From contig JAUXRH010000001.1 of assembly GCA_030682075.1 (NCBI GenBank), positions 1 to 32,774 on the forward strand: a stretch of 32,774 nt of DNA, in the 5' to 3' direction. The stretch comes from Nitrosomonas sp. Lineage in GTDB: Bacteria > Pseudomonadota > Gammaproteobacteria > Burkholderiales > Nitrosomonadaceae. Made by a program: the position numbers and the translations under genes. The number at the start of each line of letters is the position of its first letter. The stretch's first letter is position 1. Below the pieces are notes generated by a model. It was not told the origin of the DNA, did not search any database, and saw nothing but the letters and a program-made list of their open reading frames with translations. Positions 1-9,551 of this stretch are shown piece by piece.

Positions 1-1
1 A

Positions 2-82
2 ACAATTGATCATCATGTACAAAGCTTCTTCGTGCAAGCCCTGCAACTCGATGTCAGAACATTGAGGCTGGAAGCCAAGTGA
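2..82 (+). CDS. C-terminal end of an unidentified reading frame, cut by the window edge
   Basis: A + strand frame is open from the first bases of the window and ends at TGA 80-82, giving 26 residues that finish VRTLRLEAK. The mix of charged and hydrophobic residues looks like real protein, but the piece is too short to assign a family. The other frames across this stretch are broken sooner, except one minus-strand frame that is also open and cannot be excluded. The 180-bp repeat begins about 45 bp downstream. Whether this is the end of a real gene or chance is uncertain. Confidence 0.25.
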   Translation, partial: TIDHHVQSFFVQALQLDVRTLRLEAK

Positions 83-127
83 ATCAAGCATTCCAATGGT
101 ATTGTCAGGTTAAAATGAACTTCGAAA

Positions 128-307
128 CGTTAGTTCTAAAAATTCAGAGTTCTAAACAAGACCAGGCGCGAATAAAAAATATTGACGCAGCATATGATTG
201 ATAGGTGAGGAAATATTTTTTGTGAGCAACGAAGTATTGTGATGAAACGGGGTAAGCAGGCAAGCCGCAAAGCGGCTGCTCGCAAATATGGATTTTTAGA
301 GGTGCTC
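128..307 (+). repeat. 180-bp MITE-like repeat, copy 1 (left end decayed)
   Basis: This stretch is nearly identical to the reverse complement of 27540-27719 and of 32627-32774. The right end ATTTTTAGAGGTGCTC matches the terminal inverted repeat of the other copies with one change in the last bases. The left end keeps only TCTAAAAATTCAGAG and has lost the outer GGGCGCC. Inside are a hairpin AGCCGC-AAA-GCGGCT and an inverted pair AAAAAATATT / AATATTTTTT about 30 bp apart. A short basic frame runs from ATG 242 to TAA 335-337 (31 residues, KRGKQASRKAAARKYGFLEV near the start) and exits the element. The copy sits downstream of the peptidase gene, with no effect on an identified gene. Between its right end and 435 I see only a weak hairpin, CCCTT/AAGGG at 328-342, without a T-run. 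Confidence 0.8.
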
Positions 308-435
308 TCAACATTTTTCAGCTTATTCCCTTGCTAAAAGGGCTTAACTTATGCCATTCGGGTCAGATACCTAACCGCGAATTTTTACAATTCTTATATC
401 TGCGAAATCAAACAACAGCAGAATGCCGTTTCTAT

Positions 436-2481
436 TTATCGCTTGACTGTCACCGTCTGCACCTGCATTGGCCAGGCACCCCGGTCAATTACTTTCGCAC
501 CCTCAAACACGATATAGCTCTGCCGCCCATAATGTGGCAATGGACGTATTAATGCGGCAAGCGAAGCGGCATCCTGAGCAGACACTACGGCGAGTGTTAT
601 TCCATCCACACGAGTAAGTGTCCATGCCTGCGCCGAACCTTTGTCGGCGACAATGTCGGGTCTTGCGGGCAGGTTGTGTTCGATCAGCCATGCGTCAATC
701 TGTTGCCGCAAGCCAATCACCAGTATGGGTATTGCTGGCAATTGATTGGCTGCGGGAATTATTTCAGGGGTACGGTGTTGTAGTTTGCTGGCCAGGGTTT
801 CTGCCAGATGATAAATTTCACCCTGCTCAGGTAACAGGATCGTCGCTGTTGCCTGATTGACCATTACTTCCCGTAAGATGGGTGGTGCTTCACCGGGTGC
901 GAGCTGACGAAACAGACGTAAATCCGGGTCAAGGACGACTTCCAACGGCTGATGCTTTAAATCCAGAGTAAAAGTCTGTTGCTCATGCTGTAATGCAAGG
1001 TGGCGGGTTTCTTCACCTGCCGCACTACGAATAACAATGGGGACTTGTAACTGGTAGACAGGGGTTGCCTGTTCCAGAGTCAAGGCGATCTGGTGGCCCG
1101 CCTGCGTCTGCCTTTGGCTTGCTTCGACAATCCTGATCGCGGGCGCGCCAGCACGATCCAGCCATTGATTGAAAACTGAGTTTAAATCCTGCGTGGATAC
1201 CATTTCAAAAATACGTTGAATATCCTGCCAGGAAGTGATTTTAAAACGTCGCATGGTCCAGAATGCCTGGATAGCACGGTCAAACATTTCTTCACCCAGC
1301 TGATCGCGCAGCATAAAAAATAGCATGGCGGCCTTGTTATAGCCCACGATTTTCGTGGCAGCATGTGTCCGCGAGGTAAAAGAACTCAAAGGTGCATCCT
1401 GGTCAGGTGCTAGTGCCGCGAAGTCACGTAACCAACCCAATCGCATTTCACGTGCAGCCGCACTACTTTCACGTTCTGTATAGGCGTAATCTGCCATGAA
1501 TGTGGTCAAGCCTTCTGACCAGTTGCCTTTCCTGTAATCTGGATAAACACCATTCCCCCACCAGTTATGCAATACTTCATGGCCCAGTGAAGTCGCACGG
1601 ATAAAGGGCAGTCGTAGCACGTCTACGCCAAGATACGTCAGGGTTGGCATTCCAAATCCGGTGGGGGTCGGGCTGGAGACCACACTGAATTCAGTAAATG
1701 GATAATCGCCTATCCATGATTCATAAAGTTCAACGTATCCCTTGACCGAGTCAAGATAGCCGGGCGCCAGTTGGCTGATTTCCGGGTGAAAGTAAGTGCG
1801 CAATTGAATCTGTTTGCCATTTGCACCTTGCATCGTATCCGTTTCAATACGGTATGGTCCCGCCATCAGGTCAATCCCTTCGGCTGGAAAAGGAAATTCA
1901 AAGCTTGCCTGATAGCCTTGCGTTGATTCAGTTTCTTTAATGAGCCTCCCAGCCACCAGTCCTCGTTGTCCTGACGGCAATTCAAGATTGACTCGATAAT
2001 GTACCAACGCACCCACAATCGAGGGGTACCAGCTGGATGAATTGGGTAAATAGGTGCCTTCATCACTGCTTACCGCTACGGGCCTGCCCAGCGTTTGTTG
2101 ATGATCCAGCGCGGTGTCCAGCGGAGACAACTCCCCGCGCCAATGAATTTCAATACGATAGGATGTGCTCAAGCTAAAAGGTATGTGCCAGGAATGATAG
2201 TGCGGACTGGTGTCACTGCTGGGCTCAAGCGGTTTACCCTCAATCAAGGCTTGTGTCACTTCAAAACGGCGACCCAGTATCAGCCGCAATTCCGTTGCAT
2301 TCTTCACCGTTATCACGCTGCGCCCTTCCATGCTATGCGCTGCAGGATCGATGCGTACATTGATATCGTAATCAATGTCCCCCGCCCTGTTGATTGCCGC
2401 TGCACTGGTAACAACACAAAATGCAATAACCATAGCAAACAAGCATCTGAATAAATGCCACCCTGTCATGGAATTATTCAT
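436..2481 (-). CDS. M1-like (gluzincin) zinc metallopeptidase, exported
   Basis: Predicted exported zinc aminopeptidase-like protein of 681 residues. From the start at 2481, residues 1-29 form a signal peptide ending near TSAAA. A beta-rich N-terminal domain follows, then the catalytic region with HEVLHNWWG (H301, E302, H305) and the third ligand candidate E323 in NWSEGL. GFGMPTLTYLG stands where classic M1 enzymes have GAMEN. The C-terminal 200 residues resemble no domain I can name. Only 17 residues separate the second His from the Glu, against 18 in classic M1 enzymes. ATG 2481 follows the upstream stop by one base, which suggests translational coupling, and it places the signal peptide correctly. 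An in-frame ATG at 2526 has a better AAGGTG ribosome site 7 bases upstream, but it would give a 44-base overlap and a long n-region. Substrate unknown; family assignment is firm. Confidence 0.85.
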   Translation of the reverse strand: MNNSMTGWHLFRCLFAMVIAFCVVTSAAAINRAGDIDYDINVRIDPAAHSMEGRSVITVKNATELRLILGRRFEVTQALIEGKPLEPSSDTSPHYHSWHIPFSLSTSYRIEIHWRGELSPLDTALDHQQTLGRPVAVSSDEGTYLPNSSSWYPSIVGALVHYRVNLELPSGQRGLVAGRLIKETESTQGYQASFEFPFPAEGIDLMAGPYRIETDTMQGANGKQIQLRTYFHPEISQLAPGYLDSVKGYVELYESWIGDYPFTEFSVVSSPTPTGFGMPTLTYLGVDVLRLPFIRATSLGHEVLHNWWGNGVYPDYRKGNWSEGLTTFMADYAYTERESSAAAREMRLGWLRDFAALAPDQDAPLSSFTSRTHAATKIVGYNKAAMLFFMLRDQLGEEMFDRAIQAFWTMRRFKITSWQDIQRIFEMVSTQDLNSVFNQWLDRAGAPAIRIVEASQRQTQAGHQIALTLEQATPVYQLQVPIVIRSAAGEETRHLALQHEQQTFTLDLKHQPLEVVLDPDLRLFRQLAPGEAPPILREVMVNQATATILLPEQGEIYHLAETLASKLQHRTPEIIPAANQLPAIPILVIGLRQQIDAWLIEHNLPARPDIVADKGSAQAWTLTRVDGITLAVVSAQDAASLAALIRPLPHYGRQSYIVFEGAKVIDRGAWPMQVQTVTVKR

Positions 2482-2482
2482 T

Positions 2483-3706
2483 TTATAAGGGAGGGAATTT
2501 GGCAATAATTTCAATTGTCTCGTCATTTCGCTTCACCTTAAGTGGCAGCCAGGTCCCCGGTGCATGGCGTGTTACAACATTGATGACATCACTGGTGTCC
2601 TTGATTCCAAGACCGGCTATTTCTAAAATGACATCTGCTGCCAGGAGCCCTGCTGTTTCCGCGATGCTATCCTTTTCAACTTGCAGCACATGCGCACCGC
2701 CATGTGCGATTTCAAAGCGGATGCCCAGTCGCTGGCGCATGGATTGAGTTGCTGGTGAGACATAAGGCATCACACCGAAGACTGCGTCCGCATAACCTGG
2801 AACAAACGTCTGACATGACCGGCTGGTATCCCAGGGTAATAATGACGTAATGTTATCAATGCCGAGATCATGCAACTGATGCGGCACACCATAGCCATGC
2901 AGAATGTGCCCGGTTCCCATGACACCTACGACCAGCGGCTTTTCCGTTCCATTGGGTACATCGTGTGCGGCATGGATGATCTGTGCCATGGCTCTATCCC
3001 AGAGCTGCTGGCCTGCAATGAAACGACTGAAATCGGGATCATCATGGTCAATTTCACCTTCCTTTTTGTCCTTACGCTCATGCTGCTTGTAGATCGGCAA
3101 TAAAAAATTCACGTAGTCCTTGCTCGGTAATGCTGGACGTGACACGCCTTCACGCTCTTCCACGGGTACACTATAAAAGCCTTTTTCAGTAACCTGTCGT
3201 CTTAAACTGGTCTCAATATTCAATGCACGCATGGGAATCTGGTTCATGCGTGCAAAATGAAATAAGGGTAAATAAAGATCGGCATCGGTGCTCCAGACAA
3301 TATTCCATTGCGCCGCCCTGAGAAATTCCTGTTCATCCAATTTGCCTGCCACCCATTGGTCAAGAACCGCTTGTACCCGACGTGGAAACATCTCAAACCC
3401 GATTACCATGTTTGGGCGAAGGGCATACAGTGCTGCCAGTGTCTGCAACTGCCAGCGATGATGTTCCCTGTTTATATGAGTTTCACCCAGCAACACGACA
3501 TCACTTTTTACGGCCCGTGCGATGATATCCCGATTGGAAATTTTTCCTCCGTCCGGCACCATCCAGCTTCCCACTGTGACACAACCCGTCCACTGAGGTT
3601 TGTAACCTGGCCTGATTTGTTCCGTCGCTGAACCCAGGTTAATACTGCATAGCAGTAATAGGATACCCATCAAACCAAAGTATCGCTTAGCGCTAAGATT
3701 TGTCAT
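2483..3706 (-). CDS. ChaN-like (DUF399) protein with C-terminal PDZ domain
   Basis: Protein of 407 residues. The N-terminus has a hydrophobic export segment (about residues 8-27) that could be a signal peptide cleaved near GSA-TEQ; the LLLC at 17-20 is a poor lipobox. The ChaN domain spans about 60-310, with the family signature LLGETH at 72-77 (E75, H77), a central GFEMFPRR, and GVMGTGH later. ChaN of Campylobacter binds haem pairs at the outer membrane, so an envelope haem- or iron-related role is possible but not shown here. The last 80 residues (LGIRFEIAH onward, with GLLAADVILEIAG) read as a PDZ domain, which the short ChaN lipoproteins lack. The gene lies 37 bp after purL and is followed at one base by the M1-like peptidase. 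Periplasmic action together with that peptidase is inferred from the coupling. Confidence 0.85.
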   Translation of the reverse strand: MTNLSAKRYFGLMGILLLLCSINLGSATEQIRPGYKPQWTGCVTVGSWMVPDGGKISNRDIIARAVKSDVVLLGETHINREHHRWQLQTLAALYALRPNMVIGFEMFPRRVQAVLDQWVAGKLDEQEFLRAAQWNIVWSTDADLYLPLFHFARMNQIPMRALNIETSLRRQVTEKGFYSVPVEEREGVSRPALPSKDYVNFLLPIYKQHERKDKKEGEIDHDDPDFSRFIAGQQLWDRAMAQIIHAAHDVPNGTEKPLVVGVMGTGHILHGYGVPHQLHDLGIDNITSLLPWDTSRSCQTFVPGYADAVFGVMPYVSPATQSMRQRLGIRFEIAHGGAHVLQVEKDSIAETAGLLAADVILEIAGLGIKDTSDVINVVTRHAPGTWLPLKVKRNDETIEIIAKFPPL

Positions 3707-3743
3707 TTTTTATTTTTCTTTCCTGAATTCAAATAATGATCCA

Positions 3744-6700
3744 TTACCCAACCCATTTTCTGGCATTTCTGAATAGGCGCATCCACGGGCCATCTTCACG
3801 TGATTCAGTGGATTCAGTCGACACGGGTGGATACCATGAATGCTGGGCTATTCGAAACACGCGTTCCGGGTGCGGCATGAGGATATTGAAACGCCCATCT
3901 GGGGTGGTAATACCCGTAATTCCCTGAGTAGAGCCATTGGGGTTGAGTGGATATACTTCAGTTGGTTGTCCCAGATGATCGACAAAACGCATGGCAACAA
4001 GTGGGGAAATTTCTGCCAGATGACGACTGTCAGAAAACTCTGCAAACCCTTCACCATGCGCAACCGTTATCGGCATACGGCTTCCTGCCATTCCATCGAA
4101 AAGTATGGAAGGATTTTGCGGGATCTCCACCATGACAAATCGTGCTTCAAATTGTTCTGATTGATTACGTACAAAATGAGGCCAGTTTTCTGCGCCGGGA
4201 ATAATTTCATGTAAATTGCTCATCATCTGGCACCCGTTGCAGACACCCAACGCAAAGGTATCGCACCGTAGAAAGAATGATTCAAATTCTTCACGTAACC
4301 GCGCATTAAATAGTATGGATTTAGCCCAACCTTCTCCTGCGCCCAATACATCACCATAAGAAAACCCGCCACATGCCGCAAAACCTTTATAGTCACTGAG
4401 TGAAACACGCCCGGCAATGAGGTCACTCATATGAACATCGATTGCTGTGAATCCTGCCCGGTCAAAAGCTGCGGCCATTTCCACATGACCATTAACACCT
4501 TGTTCACGCAAGATCGCAATCTTTGGCCGGATTCCTGTTTGAATATAGGGTGCGGCAATATCCTCATTGAGGTCAAAGCTTAACTGTAATTGCAGACCAG
4601 GGTCAGCGCTATCCAGTATGCGGTCATATTCCTGTTGCGCACATGCCGGATTATCACGTAATTTTTGCATCTGGCAGGTTGTCTCTGACCAGGCACGATG
4701 CAAAGCTATACGGCTTTCCGAGAATACAGGTTGATGCTGAAGCATAAACTGCACGTTATCGTTGTCATTCGGATGGCCAATAACAAAGCTGGCATCCGCC
4801 AAACCTGCTTCAGATAATTTTTTCAATACTTCATCGTGATGCACGGACTTAATCTGTATAACAGCACCCAGTTCCTCATTGAATAAAATAGCCAAAATTT
4901 GTTCGTCTACAGGTGCCTTTGCACATAAACAATCTAAATTAATGGATATGCCCGTGTGTCCAGCAAACGCCATCTCATTTAATGTCACAAACAAGCCTCC
5001 ATCGGAGCGGTCATGATAAGCAAGTAGTCTGTTTTCACGATTTAGCCGTTGTATGACCAAGAAAAAACTCTTGAGTTTCTCGGCGCCCTCCAGGCTTGAG
5101 ATATCAGGGGCGACATCACCCACCTGCTTATAAACTTGTGTCAATGCCGAGCCACCCAGCCGATTTTTCCTGGCACCCAGATCAATCAGTATCAACTCAG
5201 TCTCGCCACAATCCTTTCGTAATTGGGGTGTCAGTGTGTTACGGGCATCTGTTACTCTGGCAAAAGCTGAAATAATCAACGACAGTGGTGCTGTGACTTC
5301 TTTTCTAACGATTGAATTGCCTTCAGTCGATTCTTCCCATGAAGTTTTCATCGACATCGAGTCTTTGCCCACAGGAATACTAATGCCGAGTTGCGGACAA
5401 AATTCCATGCCAATAGCATAAACAGCGTCATACAAACCAGCATCCTCCCCCGCATGCCCTGTCGCTGCCATCCAGTTCGCCGAGAGCTTGATTTCGCTTA
5501 TCTGTTCAATCATTGCTGCAGCAATATTGGTAATGGCTTCGCCCACTGCCATACGTGCTGCTGCCGCTGGGTCGAGTAATGCCAAGGGAGTGCGTTCCCC
5601 AATTGCAAACGCTTCCCCCAGGTAAGTTTGATATCCCATCAAGGTTACTGCCACATCAGCTACCGGGACTTGCCAGGGACCTACCATTTGGTCGCGTGCC
5701 GTCATGCCGCCAACACTCCGGTCTCCAATACTGATTAGAAACGTTTTATCCCCCACAGCAGGTAATCTCAATACCCGATAGGCGGCATCTGTCAGATCCA
5801 ATTCTGTTAAATCGAATGGCTGTAGTGATTTTTCTATATGCGACACATCTCGCGTCATTTTTGGTGGTTTACCCAATAAGACGGAAAGCGCCATATCGAC
5901 CGGCTGGATATCCGATAGCTGATCTGTCACGATTAGCTGCTCTTCTATAGTTGCTTCGCCAACAACTGAAAATGGACAACGCTCACGCGCACAGATCTGC
6001 TGAAATAATTCAAGCATCTCCGGCTTGATTGCTAATACATAGCGTTCCTGTGCCTCATTACTCCAAATCTGCAGGGGCGACATACCCGATTCTTCCGAAG
6101 GAATATCACGCAAGTTAAATCGACCGCCGCGCCCGGAATCATGAATTAACTCGGGCAATGCATTAGACAAACCACCGGCACCAACATCATGAATAAATAG
6201 AATGGGATTGGCTTTTCCTGTTCTTTCCATCTGCCAACAGCGATCGATCACTTCCTGCGCACGCCGTTCCATTTCAGGGTTACCCCGTTGTACTGAATCA
6301 AAGTCCAATTTCTCTTGATTAGAACCGGTATCCATACTTGAAGCGGCGCCGCCACCCAAACCAATCAACATTCCAGGACCACCCAACTGGATGAGTTTTG
6401 AGCCCGCTGGAAATTTTTCTTTGTCTACGTGTTTTGCTGAAATTTGGCCTAATCCACCGGCAAGCATAATGGGTTTGTGATAACCACGCATTTCACCCGC
6501 AACAAATTCCTCAAAGGTGCGAAAATATCCGGCAAGATTAGGCCGTCCGAATTCATTGTTGAACGCGGCCCCGCCAATTGGTCCTTCCAGCATCACCTGT
6601 AACGATGAAACAATACGCGAAGGTTTACCATAGCGTTGCTCATTATCGGCTTGTGTTTGATATATTTCCCATGGCTGAATAAATCCAGGAATATAAAGAT

Positions 6701-7712
6701 TGGAAACCGAGAAACCGGTGAGTCCAGCCTTAGGCTTTGCTCCTCGACCCGTCGCACCTTCATCACGAATCTCACCGCCTACACCGGTTGCGGCTCCCGA
6801 AAAAGGTGAAATTGCTGTTGGATGGTTGTGGGTTTCCACCTTCATCAGCAGATGTGTGGATTCTTCCGCATAACCATAAACTTGATTTTCACCCGAATAG
6901 AAGCGAGTAATGCAAGCACCTTCAATGACAGAGGAATTATCTGCATAGGCCACCAGGGTGCCCTCAGGATGTAATTGGTGGGTATTACGAATCATCCCAA
7001 ACAGGGATTTATTCTGCGGCTTCCCATCAATTACCCAGTCTGCATTAAAAATCTTGTGGCGACAATGTTCCGAATTAGCCTGTGCGAACATCATGAGTTC
7101 TACATCCGTCGGATTACGCCCCATCCGTGTAAAATTACTGACGAGATAGTCAATTTCATCGGCGGATAACGCGAGACCCATATCATTATTTGCTTTTTGC
7201 AATGCAGCTAACCCACCCGTGAGGATGTTTACTGTATTCAGTGGCGCGGGTTCAAAATGACGGAATAATTTTTCAGCGGCATCAAACGAATCAAATACCG
7301 CTTCGGTCATACGGTCATGGATCAAGGCAAGTAACTGACGTTTTGTTTCTGCTGTGAGCATTCCATCTGTCTGAATATAAAATGCGATGCCACGCTCTAG
7401 CCGCTTAACTGCTTCCAATCCACAATGCTGACTGATATCGGTTGCTTTTGATGACCAGGGAGAAATTGTGCCCGGGCGTGGCAAAACCAGGAACAGTTCA
7501 CCCGTTATTTCGAGTGTCTGTTGCGCTGGGCCATAGTCCAGAAGTTTATTCAGAATATGCATTTCATCAGTCTGCAAATTACGTTCTAATTCACAGAAAT
7601 GCCAATATTCAGCATAAATATGAGACACTTGTGAAATTGTCGTTTTAATTGAGTCTGTTAATTTTTCCAGACGAAACGATGAAAGTGCACGGCCACCACG
7701 AAGTCGAAGCAT
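3744..7712 (-). CDS. purL: Phosphoribosylformylglycinamidine synthase (single-chain)
   Basis: FGAM synthase, the fourth step of purine synthesis, converting FGAR plus glutamine and ATP to FGAM. At 1322 residues it is the large single-chain type of proteobacteria. Order: N-terminal PurS-like region (begins [14 protein letters not shown]), linker, two AIR-synthase-like halves ([35 protein letters not shown], then GKDSMSMKT), and a C-terminal class I glutaminase. The glutaminase nucleophile is C1158 in GVCNGCQ, with H1281 and E1283 in MPHPERVF. The frame stays open to a TTG at 7769, but homologues start at MLRLRGG, so ATG 7712 is chosen. It is divergent from nnr and heads a three-gene run with the ChaN-PDZ and M1-like genes. 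No truncation seen. Confidence 0.97.
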   Translation of the reverse strand: MLRLRGGRALSSFRLEKLTDSIKTTISQVSHIYAEYWHFCELERNLQTDEMHILNKLLDYGPAQQTLEITGELFLVLPRPGTISPWSSKATDISQHCGLEAVKRLERGIAFYIQTDGMLTAETKRQLLALIHDRMTEAVFDSFDAAEKLFRHFEPAPLNTVNILTGGLAALQKANNDMGLALSADEIDYLVSNFTRMGRNPTDVELMMFAQANSEHCRHKIFNADWVIDGKPQNKSLFGMIRNTHQLHPEGTLVAYADNSSVIEGACITRFYSGENQVYGYAEESTHLLMKVETHNHPTAISPFSGAATGVGGEIRDEGATGRGAKPKAGLTGFSVSNLYIPGFIQPWEIYQTQADNEQRYGKPSRIVSSLQVMLEGPIGGAAFNNEFGRPNLAGYFRTFEEFVAGEMRGYHKPIMLAGGLGQISAKHVDKEKFPAGSKLIQLGGPGMLIGLGGGAASSMDTGSNQEKLDFDSVQRGNPEMERRAQEVIDRCWQMERTGKANPILFIHDVGAGGLSNALPELIHDSGRGGRFNLRDIPSEESGMSPLQIWSNEAQERYVLAIKPEMLELFQQICARERCPFSVVGEATIEEQLIVTDQLSDIQPVDMALSVLLGKPPKMTRDVSHIEKSLQPFDLTELDLTDAAYRVLRLPAVGDKTFLISIGDRSVGGMTARDQMVGPWQVPVADVAVTLMGYQTYLGEAFAIGERTPLALLDPAAAARMAVGEAITNIAAAMIEQISEIKLSANWMAATGHAGEDAGLYDAVYAIGMEFCPQLGISIPVGKDSMSMKTSWEESTEGNSIVRKEVTAPLSLIISAFARVTDARNTLTPQLRKDCGETELILIDLGARKNRLGGSALTQVYKQVGDVAPDISSLEGAEKLKSFFLVIQRLNRENRLLAYHDRSDGGLFVTLNEMAFAGHTGISINLDCLCAKAPVDEQILAILFNEELGAVIQIKSVHHDEVLKKLSEAGLADASFVIGHPNDNDNVQFMLQHQPVFSESRIALHRAWSETTCQMQKLRDNPACAQQEYDRILDSADPGLQLQLSFDLNEDIAAPYIQTGIRPKIAILREQGVNGHVEMAAAFDRAGFTAIDVHMSDLIAGRVSLSDYKGFAACGGFSYGDVLGAGEGWAKSILFNARLREEFESFFLRCDTFALGVCNGCQMMSNLHEIIPGAENWPHFVRNQSEQFEARFVMVEIPQNPSILFDGMAGSRMPITVAHGEGFAEFSDSRHLAEISPLVAMRFVDHLGQPTEVYPLNPNGSTQGITGITTPDGRFNILMPHPERVFRIAQHSWYPPVSTESTESREDGPWMRLFRNARKWVG

Positions 7713-7741
7713 TAGAAATTTGATAACATTAAATTTGAACA

Positions 7742-7755
7742 GTGTAATTTTACAC
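7742..7755. promoter_or_regulatory. Perfect inverted repeat in the purL/nnr divergent promoter region
   Basis: GTGTAA-TT-TTACAC is an exact 6+2+6 inverted repeat centred about 36 bp upstream of purL and about 47 bp upstream of nnr, in an 83-bp divergent intergenic region. Its size and place suit a dimeric repressor operator acting on one or both genes. It is not the enterobacterial PurR box. No regulator can be named from the sequence. Confidence 0.3.
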
Positions 7756-7770
7756 GAGAGATAACCCAAC

Positions 7771-7783
7771 CGGTTTCTAACCG
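7771..7783. promoter_or_regulatory. Inverted repeat just upstream of nnr
   Basis: CGGTT-TCT-AACCG is a perfect 5-bp stem with a 3-base loop, ending 12 bases before the nnr start. AACCGGTT at 7768-7775 overlaps it. It could be a small mRNA hairpin near the ribosome site or a second operator half. The nnr start has no clear Shine-Dalgarno sequence, so an effect on translation is possible but unproven. Confidence 0.22.
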
Positions 7784-7795
7784 AGCAAACAATTC

Positions 7796-9331
7796 ATGAT
7801 GAATCGTGCCACTCCTGTTTATCTGACTGCTGAGATTCGTGAGATTGAGCGAATGGCAGCTACTTTGCCTGATTCTGCTAACCTGATGGAAGAAGCTGGA
7901 TTTGCTGCGGCACAAATAGCAGCCGAAAGATTATTACGCCATGATAAGTACCAAGTGCTTATTCTTGCTGGACCAGGAAATAATGGTGGCGATGCATTTG
8001 TTGTTGCGCGCTATCTTAAGCAATGGTGGTTTAACGTAACTTTAGTTTTTACTGGGGACCGCAGCAAATTATCGAATGATGCGAAACAAGCGCTGGATGC
8101 CTGGCTAATGATCGATAACAACGTATTCAGTGAGATTCCGGCTAATGAAAAGTGGCATGGAATTATTGACGGATTATTCGGTATTGGTCTTGATCAACAA
8201 AATAATCGTAACCTTGAAGGTAACTATCTAAATCTGGTTAATGCAATTAACCAGATGAATCTGCCTGTACTTTCACTGGATGTTCCTAGTGGCCTGGGGA
8301 GCGATAACGGGTGCGTGTATGGTGCCGTCATTCACGCTACGATAACTGTCACATTTATTGGATTAAAGCCAGGGCTCCTGACTAACTTTGGCCCCGAATA
8401 TTGCGGCGAAATTTTAGTACGCGACCTCGGTCTTGATGTTTTCGCAATGATGACGCCGCATATATGGGTCATTAATCAACAGGCTGTCCAGAAATTATTG
8501 CCTCCCCCTCGCCCGGCCAATAGCCATAAAGGCACATTTGGCAGTATTGGCATCATGGGTGGCTCCACCGGAATGATTGGCGCAACGCTATTGGCCGGCA
8601 GAGCCGCCTTAAAACTTGGCGCAGGTCGTGTTTATCTGGGGTTAATTGCCCGTAATTCACCTGTCGTCGATTCAACACAACCTGAATTAATGCTTCGATC
8701 GCCACATGAATTATTTAAACTGGATAATCTGACATGCCTGGTTATTGGTCCTGGTTTAGGTATGGAATCTGATGGCTACTCCTGGATTAATTGCGCACTT
8801 AGTTCCGAGCTGCCACTCGTAATCGATGCCGATGCATTAAATCACATTGCCATTCATACTCACCTGGCTGAAAAACTACAGCAACGCCATACCCCCGCCA
8901 TCCTGACACCTCACCCGGCTGAGGCCGCCCGTCTTTTAAATTGCAATACGGCAACTATACAAAATGATCGAATGGCTGCAGCACTAAAATTATCAGAACG
9001 ATTTAACTGTCATGTCGTGTTAAAAGGTGCCGGAAGCATATGCGTTTCACCTGATGGCGATCACCACATAAATGTCAGTGGAAATTCTGGCCTGAGCAGC
9101 GCGGGAACAGGTGATGTATTGTCAGGTATTATCGGTGCATTGCTGACACAAAACTTAGAAATAAGAAAAGCATTATTACTCGCTGTTTTTCTACATGGTG
9201 CCGCAGCAGATTCCTTACTTAAACAAAATAATGGCCCCTTGGGTATGACAGCATCTGAAATCACAGATTCTGCACGCCTCTTATTAAATAGCTGGATCTA
9301 CAATTCTAATAATTCCGGTGATAAAAATTAA
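7796..9331 (+). CDS. nnr: Bifunctional NAD(P)H-hydrate epimerase / ADP-dependent dehydratase
   Basis: Repairs damaged nicotinamide cofactors: the N-terminal YjeF_N half epimerises NAD(P)HX and the C-terminal ribokinase-like half dehydrates the S form using ADP. Length 511 residues, normal for the fused form. Seen motifs: GPGNNGGDAFVVARYL from residue 59 (epimerase), LDVPSGLGSDNG, then GSIGIMGGSTGMIGA, IGPGLG, VIDADALN, LTPHPAEAARLL, VVLKGAGS and the nucleotide-site AGTGD (GTGD 437-440). The start is a double ATG (7796 and 7799) without a clear ribosome site. Two inverted repeats lie in the upstream divergent region. In other proteobacteria this gene often neighbours tsaE and amiB; here it stands beside purL and motA. 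The older name is yjeF. Confidence 0.95.
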   Translation: MMNRATPVYLTAEIREIERMAATLPDSANLMEEAGFAAAQIAAERLLRHDKYQVLILAGPGNNGGDAFVVARYLKQWWFNVTLVFTGDRSKLSNDAKQALDAWLMIDNNVFSEIPANEKWHGIIDGLFGIGLDQQNNRNLEGNYLNLVNAINQMNLPVLSLDVPSGLGSDNGCVYGAVIHATITVTFIGLKPGLLTNFGPEYCGEILVRDLGLDVFAMMTPHIWVINQQAVQKLLPPPRPANSHKGTFGSIGIMGGSTGMIGATLLAGRAALKLGAGRVYLGLIARNSPVVDSTQPELMLRSPHELFKLDNLTCLVIGPGLGMESDGYSWINCALSSELPLVIDADALNHIAIHTHLAEKLQQRHTPAILTPHPAEAARLLNCNTATIQNDRMAAALKLSERFNCHVVLKGAGSICVSPDGDHHINVSGNSGLSSAGTGDVLSGIIGALLTQNLEIRKALLLAVFLHGAAADSLLKQNNGPLGMTASEITDSARLLLNSWIYNSNNSGDKN

Positions 9332-9551
9332 CTTACCCCTAATTTCGTATCAAGCATGACCCTTCTCCTTCTACCCACCCCCTGGTGCAATTTTTCCGAA
9401 CAATAGTAGCCATTCTATTGGGTAATAAGAAATACGGGTTAAATTCTTCTCTTCTCCAAACCTGAACAAACCTATCGCATGATATTTTCACCAACAAGTG
9501 TCACAGTATGCGGGTGCTTGCCTTCACAATACTCTAAGGATTATTTTTATC

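Noticed and set aside
114-200. Short + strand frame (28 residues) running into repeat copy 1
   Set aside because: It mostly reads the repeat itself, is not maintained as a frame in the other copies' flanks, and lacks a ribosome site.
128-307. The repeats as part of a CRISPR array or REP/BIME cluster
   Set aside because: The copies are 180 bp, far apart, in both orientations, with terminal inverted repeats and no regular spacers.
331-552. A + strand open frame of 73 residues overlapping the 3' end of the M1-like peptidase gene
   Set aside because: It lies partly antisense to a well-supported gene, has no family resemblance and no good ribosome site.
2095-2454. 119-residue + strand frame inside the M1-like peptidase gene
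   Set aside because: Antisense shadow of a gene with clear catalytic motifs; low-complexity, Cys/His-rich composition typical of shadow frames.
9332-9551. FliA (sigma-28) promoter before motA
   Set aside because: No stretch matches TAAA-N15-GCCGATAA well enough; the gap holds only a weak AATAG/CTATT inverted repeat.
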